Shown piece by piece: positions 1 to 5,488 of a stretch of DNA of 7,323 nucleotides (the first letter of the stretch is position 1; every line of letters starts with the position of its first letter). Below the pieces are notes generated by a model that worked only from the letters and a program-made list of their open reading frames with translations, searched no databases and was not told the origin of the DNA. The DNA is from Armatimonadota bacterium (GTDB lineage Bacteria; Armatimonadota; Zipacnadia; Zipacnadales; UBA11051), in NCBI GenBank assembly GCA_030612305.1, contig JAUWOG010000112.1, positions 1-7,323 on the forward strand. The letters are read 5' to 3'. Both the position numbers and the translations under genes were made by a program.

Positions 1-1419
1 GAATACGCCGGCTCTCCGGGCCGTCGCGCATGGGTTAGCGTTGCGCTCAAACGTGATGCGAGGGTCTATGAGAATGACAGCTTCTTCGTAGAGCAGGGGG
101 CCCTCATCGGCGACAAGTATGTCTCCATCGTCAGCCGGCCACGGCCCAAGGGCGAGCAGCGCGTACGCATCGAGCACAAGGACCATGTGCCGGGCTCGGG
201 TCTGTCCGGGCTGAGCGGCCTTGCCAATGAGGCCGAGGACCTGATGGCCGACGCCAAACGGACGCTACGCCGGATAGAGCTGGCATTGACAGACCCTGAC
301 CGCCTCAGGAAGGTTGACCAGATCGTGGAGAGTGTGGTCTCGCTGACGGCGCGCGCCGACGAGATCTCAGTAGAAGCGCTGAGGTTCGCCCACGACCTCG
401 TCGCCATGTCATCGGCAGCAGGCCCGAAGGTGGACGAGATCTCACGCAACATCGCGGAGGCCTCCAGGACTGTCAAGTCCACGGTGTACACGGTCAGGAA
501 TATCATCGAGACCTCGCCCGTGTCCGCCAATATCACCAAAGCCTCAGAGAACATGGTCGCGCTGTCAGAAAACTTCACGGCATCCTCCGAGGACGTCAAG
601 CGGCTGACGGCAAAGCTCTCGGTGATGCTGGACGATCCGGTTCTCACCGCCAAGCTGCAGGACGCCCTGGACAACCTGCACACGGCCAGCGAGAACCTGG
701 CGGCGCTGACGGAGAAGGGCGACAAGCTCATCAGCGATGAAAACGGCGTTGGCGAAGACCTGAAGGTGACGATGACCAACCTGCGCCGCGCTACCGATGA
801 CCTAGCGACGACGAGCGCGCATGTCAGGGAAGTCATCACTGACCCGCAACTGACTGAGGACCTGAAGGTGTCGGTGCACAAGGCGCGAGAAGCGCTTGAG
901 AATGCGCCGGACGTGGCCGCGAAGGCTTCGCGGTCGCTCGACCGTGTTGACGGCACGATGGACCGGGTGAGTGAAACGATGTCGGCAATCCGCCCTGAGC
1001 GGACGGCCTCGCATGTGAGCCTGGAACTGGCGGATGAGAAGGGCTTCCAGGCCGACTTCAACATTGATCTGTATTACCGGCTGCGGCGCGGTGACTTCTG
1101 GCGCCTCGGTGTCCGGGATATCGGCGACCACGAGCGGCTCAACCTGCAGAGGTCGTTGCCGATCTCGTCAGTATCCAACGTCAGAGCGGGCGTCTTCGGT
1201 GGACAGCCCGGCATCGGGTATGATCACAGCTTTGCAGACAACATAACCCTCGAGGTCGAACTTTGGGATCCCGACGCGCATTTCCTGGACCTCCGAGGGC
1301 GGTACATGATCCGGCCCGGGCTTGAGCTGACTGTGGGCGCGAATGACATGTTCCATGACAAAGACCCGTCCATAGGCCTGCGCTATTACCTGCGGGAGGG
1401 CCTCCTGCTCGGGGAATGA
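1..1419 (+). CDS. mlaD: MlaD-like MCE protein with C-terminal outer-membrane beta-barrel (5' partial)
   Basis: This is the substrate-binding, periplasm-spanning part of an Mla-type ABC phospholipid transporter. The reading frame is open from the first base, so the N-terminal membrane helix and most of the MCE domain lie upstream; the ATG at 187 is internal. Visible residues 10-44 match the end of an MCE domain (beta strand AWVSVAL, then GALIGDKYVSIV). Residues about 62-335 are Ala/Ser/Glu/Lys-rich helix with coiled-coil character, broken by Asp-Pro or Ser-Pro turns near residues 98, 172, 212 and 281. Residues about 337-472 switch to roughly ten alternating hydrophobic/polar strands rich in Gly, Tyr and Arg (for example FWRLGVRDIG, LDLRGRYMI, IGLRYYL), which reads as a beta-barrel. 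MCE-helix-barrel fusions are known in diderm Terrabacteria such as Veillonella, where MlaD is proposed to bridge both membranes. The MCE assignment is firm; the barrel is inferred from the strand pattern. The ATPase and permease genes would be expected upstream. Confidence 0.85.
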   Translation, partial: EYAGSPGRRAWVSVALKRDARVYENDSFFVEQGALIGDKYVSIVSRPRPKGEQRVRIEHKDHVPGSGLSGLSGLANEAEDLMADAKRTLRRIELALTDPDRLRKVDQIVESVVSLTARADEISVEALRFAHDLVAMSSAAGPKVDEISRNIAEASRTVKSTVYTVRNIIETSPVSANITKASENMVALSENFTASSEDVKRLTAKLSVMLDDPVLTAKLQDALDNLHTASENLAALTEKGDKLISDENGVGEDLKVTMTNLRRATDDLATTSAHVREVITDPQLTEDLKVSVHKAREALENAPDVAAKASRSLDRVDGTMDRVSETMSAIRPERTASHVSLELADEKGFQADFNIDLYYRLRRGDFWRLGVRDIGDHERLNLQRSLPISSVSNVRAGVFGGQPGIGYDHSFADNITLEVELWDPDAHFLDLRGRYMIRPGLELTVGANDMFHDKDPSIGLRYYLREGLLLGE

Positions 1420-1606
1420 CTAGCGGCAGCAAGAAGCCTGACCCACGCCTCTGGCGCGGGTGCCCACGCGGGGAGGACGTTGAACCACCGGCAGTCTCAA
1501 ACGCTGCCAACTGCTTGACAAGCAATACGGTTGCGACAACGAAAGATGATAAGGCTACGCAGTCTGTGATGCCGGACATCGCCTTGGATCCCAGGAGGAC
1601 AGATAG
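1420..1606 (+). other. Intergenic leader between mlaD and rplI
   Basis: This 187-nt gap is the longest in the window. An exact TTGACA hexamer lies at 1515-1520, but no good -10 box follows at 16-18 nt; the nearest A/T-rich stretch (GATGATAAGG, 1545-1554) starts 24 nt away. GGCAG (1490-1494) can pair with CTGCC (1504-1508) around a 9-nt loop, but no T-run follows, so it is not a standard terminator. GGCAGC at 1425-1430 could pair with GCTGCC at 1503-1508 instead. AGGAGG at 1593-1598, 8 nt before the ATG, is a strong ribosome binding site for rplI. An rplI-dnaB promoter here is plausible but not shown. A 75-codon frame (1416-1643) crosses the gap and has no recognisable protein features. Confidence 0.35.
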
Positions 1607-2128
1607 ATGCAAGTTATATTCCTACAGGATGTGGACAGAGTAGCGCACGAGGGTGAGGTTGCCGAGGTCGCTGACGGCTATGCGCGCAACTTCCTGATCC
1701 CGCGCGGCTTTGCGGTCAAGGCAACCAAGGGTGCGTTGAGAGAACTCGAGGAGCGAAGGAGCGCCATCGAACGCCGCGATGAGGACAAGCGCAAGAAAGC
1801 TCACGAACTGGCAGAGGACCTGAGCGAGATGGCCGTGGTCGTCAAGGCAACTGCCGGCGAGGGCGAACGTCTGCACGGCCAGGTCACTGCGCAGCAGATC
1901 GCCGACGCCGCTCTGGAGCAGCTCGACATCGCCATGGACCGGCGTGACATAGACATCCCTGAGCCAATCAGGCGCATCGGCGACTATCTCATCAGCGCTC
2001 GGCTTTACAAGGATGTGGCAGTGCAGTTGCAGGTCTCAGTGGTCCCTGACCGCGAAACCGAACAGGAAGAGGCCGAGCCTGACGTGGAAGCGGAGGCCGA
2101 GGTCGAGGGGGATGAGACGGAGGAGTAG
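1607..2128 (+). CDS. rplI: 50S ribosomal protein L9 with acidic C-terminal extension
   Basis: L9 is a large-subunit protein that binds 23S rRNA near the base of the L1 stalk and reaches across neighbouring ribosomes; in other bacteria it helps maintain reading frame. The N-terminal domain (residues 1 to about 45) carries the family signature, seen here as GEVAEVADGYARNFLIPRG followed by FAVKAT. A charged connecting helix covers about residues 46-80. The C-terminal domain (about 84-146) has GERLHGQVTAQQIADA and EPIRRIGDYLISARLYKDV, matching the family GxLFGSVT and epIKxlGxy patterns. The protein has 173 residues against roughly 148 in typical L9; the excess is residues 147-173, which hold 15 Asp/Glu in 27 positions. 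The ATG is fixed by AGGAGG 8 nt upstream and by the family start MQVIFLQDV. dnaB follows after 61 nt, a common arrangement. Confidence 0.97.
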   Translation: MQVIFLQDVDRVAHEGEVAEVADGYARNFLIPRGFAVKATKGALRELEERRSAIERRDEDKRKKAHELAEDLSEMAVVVKATAGEGERLHGQVTAQQIADAALEQLDIAMDRRDIDIPEPIRRIGDYLISARLYKDVAVQLQVSVVPDRETEQEEAEPDVEAEAEVEGDETEE

Positions 2129-2178
2129 GAGTAGGCCGGGGTAAGCGCAAGCCGACTGCTGTGGGCGTCTGTGTTGCT

Positions 2179-2186
2179 GAGGAGGG
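2179..2186 (+). promoter_or_regulatory. Ribosome binding site of dnaB
   Basis: GAGGAGGG sits just before two possible dnaB starts. It is 4 nt (counted from the AGGAGG core at 2180-2185) before the TTG at 2190 and 10 nt before the in-frame GTG at 2196. Both distances are slightly off the usual 5-9 nt, so the site does not choose between them. The stretch 2129-2178 upstream shows no clear terminator or promoter. Confidence 0.7.
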
Positions 2187-2189
2187 CTG

Positions 2190-3623
2190 TTGACAGTGGC
2201 TAGAAGGAGCGAGCGCGATTCGTCTGGGGACTTCTCGGGACGCCTGCCTCCGCAGGACCTGGATGCGGAGCAGGCAACTCTCGGGGCAATGCTCCTGGAG
2301 CCGGAAGCCGCCAACCTGGCGTTCGCCATCGTCGAGGCGGATGACTTCTACCGGGAAGCCCACCGGCGCATATTCGCTGCGATGAAAGCTGTGGCTGACC
2401 GCAACGAAGCCGTTGACCTGATTACTGTAAGCGCCGAATTGCGCCGTGTTGAACACCTCGAGGAGGTGGGAGGCGGGGAGTACCTGATGGCGCTGATGAA
2501 TGAGGTGCCCACGGCGGCGCACGTGACCATCTATGCCGGAATCGTGGCCGAGAAATCGGTATTGCGCAAGCTGATAGCCGCTGGCAGCGACATTCAGGCG
2601 ATGGCATATGACAATCCGGACGATGTCGGCGGACTGCTTGACCGGTCCGAGGCGAAGATCTTCACTCTGGCGCAACGGCGCGAGACGGGCGATTTCACTG
2701 AGATCGGCCCATTGGTCCAGGAAACATTTGAGAAGCTCGAGGATGCGTATCGCAAGCCGGGGCACATCTCCGGAGTACCGACCGGCTTGAAGGGCCTTGA
2801 CGACATAACCCACGGTCTGCAAAACGGCGACCTCATCATCATTGCCGGTCGGCCGTCCATGGGTAAGACATCACTGGCGATCAACAACCTGTGCCTCCAC
2901 GCCGCCACGCGTGAGGAGCTTACAGTCGGCATCTTCAGCCTGGAGATGTCGAAGATGATGCTGACTGAGTCAATGCTGTGCAGTTGCGCCCGGGTCAATT
3001 CGTGGAAGCTGAGGCGGGGTTTGGGCAGTAACGAGGACTGGGGCCGTATCGGCCAGGCGCTGGGGATACTACCTGCTGCCCCGATCTACGTAGATGATAC
3101 GCCGGGTCTGCCGATCCTGGAGTTGCGCTCGAAGGCGCGGCGACTGAAGTTGCGGGCCGATGTCGGTCTCATCATCATTGACTATCTGCAGCTCATCAGC
3201 GGCAGCACCGGTGGGTCGTATGAGAACCGTCACCAGGAGGTCTCCACTATCGCGCGCGCGCTGAAGGGGATGGCCAGAGAGCTCAACATCCCGGTCGTCG
3301 CGCTGTCACAGCTCAGCCGCCGGGTCGAGACGCGCGAGGACAAGCGCCCGATCCTCTCCGACCTCGCCGAGAGCGGCTCCATCGAAGCGGAGGCCGATGT
3401 GGTCGCTTTCCTCTTCCGCCCGGGTTACTACAAGCAGCGGGACAAAAAGCAGGATGCGGCAGGCGGAGGCGAAAGCGATCCCGAGGCCGCAGTCTCCGAC
3501 ATGGACACACCGGACGAGGCCGAGCTCATCATCGCCAAGCATCGCAACGGGCCGGTGGGAAGTGTCAAAGTCATGTTCGAAAAGCGCTACCGCGTCTTCA
3601 AAGACATAGACCCCTACAGATGA
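2190..3623 (+). CDS. dnaB: Replicative DNA helicase DnaB
   Basis: This is the hexameric ATP-driven helicase that unwinds DNA at the replication fork and binds primase. The N-terminal domain (about residues 20-120) starts with the typical PPQDLDAEQATLGAMLLE. A linker (about 170-200) leads to the RecA-like domain: Walker A GRPSMGKTS at 220-228 (Lys226, Thr227), catalytic Glu252 in SLEMS, Walker B DYLQLI at 331-336, ALSQLSR, and the arginine-finger segment AKHRNGPVG (Lys450, Arg452). The usual DLRESG motif reads DLAESG at 391-396. Residues 415-445 form a charged Gly/Asp/Glu/Lys-rich insertion about 20 residues longer than the E. coli loop, taking the protein to 477 residues. No intein splits the gene. 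The start is TTG at 2190 or GTG at 2196, both served by the same Shine-Dalgarno; they differ by two residues. purD follows after 14 nt, so co-transcription is likely. Confidence 0.97.
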   Translation: MTVARRSERDSSGDFSGRLPPQDLDAEQATLGAMLLEPEAANLAFAIVEADDFYREAHRRIFAAMKAVADRNEAVDLITVSAELRRVEHLEEVGGGEYLMALMNEVPTAAHVTIYAGIVAEKSVLRKLIAAGSDIQAMAYDNPDDVGGLLDRSEAKIFTLAQRRETGDFTEIGPLVQETFEKLEDAYRKPGHISGVPTGLKGLDDITHGLQNGDLIIIAGRPSMGKTSLAINNLCLHAATREELTVGIFSLEMSKMMLTESMLCSCARVNSWKLRRGLGSNEDWGRIGQALGILPAAPIYVDDTPGLPILELRSKARRLKLRADVGLIIIDYLQLISGSTGGSYENRHQEVSTIARALKGMARELNIPVVALSQLSRRVETREDKRPILSDLAESGSIEAEADVVAFLFRPGYYKQRDKKQDAAGGGESDPEAAVSDMDTPDEAELIIAKHRNGPVGSVKVMFEKRYRVFKDIDPYR

Positions 3624-3637
3624 GCAGGTGAGCTCTG

Positions 3638-4915
3638 ATGAAGGTATTGCTGATTGGCGGCGGCGGACGAGAACATACCCTCGCCGACGCGATCAGTAGA
3701 AGCCTCTTGCTGACACACCTCTACTGCGCGCCGGGCAACGGTGGCATCGCTCAAGTCGCCACGTGTGTTGAGATTGACCCCGAAGACATCCCCGCCATCC
3801 TCAGGTTTGTGGACGAGACTGCCATTGATCTTACCGTTGTCGGGCCTGAAAGGCCTCTCATCATGGGGCTGGCAGACCGCCTGCGTGCAGAGGGGAAGCT
3901 GGTTTACGGGCCCAGTGCTGCGGCGGCGCGCCTCGAGGGCTCAAAGGCATTCACCGACGAGCTTCTGGCCAAGTACGACCTGACCGCCAAGGCGTTCGAG
4001 GTCTTCGACAACCCGGAAGACGCCGGGAGTTACGTTCGCGAGCGCGGCGCACCGATTGTCGTCAAAGCAGACGGTGACGCGTTCGGGAAGGGCGTCAAGG
4101 TTTGCACCGACGTCGAGGAAGCGCTGGACTTCGTTGATGCGGTGATGGTGCGGAAGGAGTTCGGCGCAGCCGGCGAGCGCGTGGTCATCGAGGACTGCCT
4201 CGTCGGCGAGGAATGTACCATCAAGGTGTTCACGGACGGCGATGTCGTCGTGCCGATGGTGCCGTCTCAGGACCACAAGCGCATCGGGGAGAATGACACC
4301 GGTCTCAACACCGGCGGCATGGGCTGCTACTCTCCGGTTCCGAGCGTGGACGAGGCGACCGAGCGCGACATCGTTGACAATATCATCATCCCCACTGTGC
4401 GCGCCATGCGAGAAGAGGGCACGCCGTACACCGGCACGCTGTATGGCGGCTGCATTCTCACCGACGAGGGCCCGGAACTCATCGAGTACAACTGCCGCTT
4501 TGGCGACCCGGAGACACAGGTAGTCATCCCGCGTCTGGACAGCGACCTGCTGCAAGTGCTTGTGGCAACCGCGGAGGAGAAGCTGGATGGCGTGGAGCTG
4601 GATTGGTCTGGCCGCGCCGCTGCGTGTGTCGTCGTGGCCTCCGGAGGGTATCCGGGCAGCTACGAGAAGGGAAAGAGGATAAGCGGGCTGGATGAAGCGG
4701 ACGCGATGGATGATGTGAAGGTGTTCCACGCGGGCACGGCGATTGAGAATGGGGAGTACTACACGGCGGGCGGGCGAGTGCTGGGCGTCACAGCCCTGGG
4801 CGACGACTACGATGAGGCCTTCGACCGGGCCTACGCGGCGATAGACAAAATCCAGTTTGACGGGATGTACTTCCGCCGGGACATCGGGTGGCGTGCGCGC
4901 ACGAGCACCGGCTGA
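3638..4915 (+). CDS. purD: Phosphoribosylamine-glycine ligase (GAR synthetase)
   Basis: PurD joins glycine to 5-phosphoribosylamine using ATP, giving GAR, the second step of de novo purine synthesis in the cytosol. The 425-residue length fits the stand-alone bacterial enzyme, with no PurM or PurN fusion. The N-terminal domain begins MKVLLIGGGGREHTL and carries APGNGG and VVGPERPL. The ATP-grasp part has GPSAAAARLEGSKAFT, PIVVKADG (ending at residue 146), QDHKR (211-215), NTGGMG (224-229) and the metal/ATP-binding RFGDPETQ (287-294). The C-terminal domain has VFHAGT and GGRVLGVTALG and ends with RRDIGWRA. Differences from the common pattern are KADGDAFGKGV instead of KADGLAAGKGV (143-153) and DTGLNTGG instead of DTGPNTGG (Leu223). 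The ATG at 3638 has AGGTGA 6 nt upstream and gives the canonical N-terminus. It lies 14 nt after dnaB and 45 nt before purE. Confidence 0.96.
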   Translation: MKVLLIGGGGREHTLADAISRSLLLTHLYCAPGNGGIAQVATCVEIDPEDIPAILRFVDETAIDLTVVGPERPLIMGLADRLRAEGKLVYGPSAAAARLEGSKAFTDELLAKYDLTAKAFEVFDNPEDAGSYVRERGAPIVVKADGDAFGKGVKVCTDVEEALDFVDAVMVRKEFGAAGERVVIEDCLVGEECTIKVFTDGDVVVPMVPSQDHKRIGENDTGLNTGGMGCYSPVPSVDEATERDIVDNIIIPTVRAMREEGTPYTGTLYGGCILTDEGPELIEYNCRFGDPETQVVIPRLDSDLLQVLVATAEEKLDGVELDWSGRAAACVVVASGGYPGSYEKGKRISGLDEADAMDDVKVFHAGTAIENGEYYTAGGRVLGVTALGDDYDEAFDRAYAAIDKIQFDGMYFRRDIGWRARTSTG

Positions 4916-4948
4916 TCTGCCGTAACAGCCACGAGCGAGGGCGCAGAC

Positions 4949-4955
4949 GGAGGTG
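4949..4955 (+). promoter_or_regulatory. Ribosome binding site that fixes the TTG start of purE
   Basis: GGAGGTG lies 5 nt before the TTG at 4961. In-frame alternatives further in (GTG at 4979, ATG at 4982) would delete the first beta strand (ARVAIV) of the PurE fold and lack a comparable site. The strong Shine-Dalgarno therefore supports TTG as the real start. Confidence 0.8.
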
Positions 4956-4960
4956 CCAGG

Positions 4961-5449
4961 TTGGCGAGAGTAGCCATAGTGATGGGCAGTGACTCAGACC
5001 TCGCGGTGATGGCCAAGGCCATTGGTGTGCTGAAGGAATTCGGCATCAGCCCGGAAGTCAGTGTTGCGTCGGCCCACCGCACGCCGGACAAGGTGGCACA
5101 GTTCGCTCGCAATGCGGCAGACAACGGCATCCAGGTCATCATCGCCGGGGCCGGAATGGCTGCGGCGTTGCCGGGCGTCATCGCCGCGCACACGACTCTG
5201 CCCGTCATCGGCGTGCCACTGTCGGGATCGGCGCTGCATGGCACCGACGCGCTCTACGCGATGGTGCAGATGCCCCCGGGCATCCCGGTCGCGACGGTGG
5301 GAATAGATGCAGCGACGAATGCGGGGCTGCTGGCAGTAGCAGTGCTTGCGCTGAACGATGCCGAGCTCGCCGAGAGGCTGTGCGACTACCGCGCGCAGAT
5401 GGCGGCAAGGGTTGAGAAGTGCTCAGAGGAGTTGCAGGAGCGGCTCTAG
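4961..5449 (+). CDS. purE: PurE, 5-(carboxyamino)imidazole ribonucleotide mutase or AIR carboxylase
   Basis: PurE makes 4-carboxy-AIR in purine synthesis. Class I enzymes rearrange N5-CAIR, which is made by PurK; class II enzymes carboxylate AIR directly. The 162-residue single domain matches PurE length. It shows VMGSDSDL (residues 7-14), which binds the ribotide phosphate, SAHRTP (37-42) with the catalytic His39, LPVIGVPLSG, VQMPPGIPVATVGI and the closing NAGLLAVAVLAL. The overall pattern is class I-like. The loop usually read as GAGGAAHLPG is GAGMAAALPG here (63-72), so Met66 replaces Gly and Ala69 replaces the conserved His. No purK is present between purD and purM, so class assignment is open. 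The start is TTG, supported by GGAGGTG 5 nt upstream. purF follows after 39 nt. Confidence 0.94.
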   Translation: MARVAIVMGSDSDLAVMAKAIGVLKEFGISPEVSVASAHRTPDKVAQFARNAADNGIQVIIAGAGMAAALPGVIAAHTTLPVIGVPLSGSALHGTDALYAMVQMPPGIPVATVGIDAATNAGLLAVAVLALNDAELAERLCDYRAQMAARVEKCSEELQERL

Positions 5450-5488
5450 ATCCAAGCGCGCAACTAGGAAGGGTGGAGTGATAGCCGA

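Noticed and set aside
66..1064. Long open frame of 332 codons on the minus strand opposite mlaD
   Set aside because: It is Ser/Arg/Leu-rich with no recognisable motif and lies wholly opposite a well-supported MCE gene; it is a shadow of GC-rich codon use.
1453..1475. GC-rich inverted repeat around GCGCGGGTGCCCACGCG as an mlaD terminator
   Set aside because: The best stem has mismatches or a 2-nt loop and no T-run follows.
1515..1554. Sigma-70 promoter from the exact TTGACA at 1515
   Set aside because: The positions 16-18 nt downstream (around 1537-1544) do not resemble TATAAT, and the nearest candidate -10 is 24 nt away; it is kept only as a note in the leader entry.
1416..1643. Small + strand frame of 75 codons starting inside the mlaD stop (ATGA overlap)
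   Set aside because: The overlap suggests translational coupling, but the protein has no motif, there is no good Shine-Dalgarno, and it runs into the start of rplI in another frame.
2190..2195. TTGACA at the dnaB start as a -35 box
   Set aside because: It lies on the start codon directly after a strong ribosome binding site; a promoter there would start inside dnaB.
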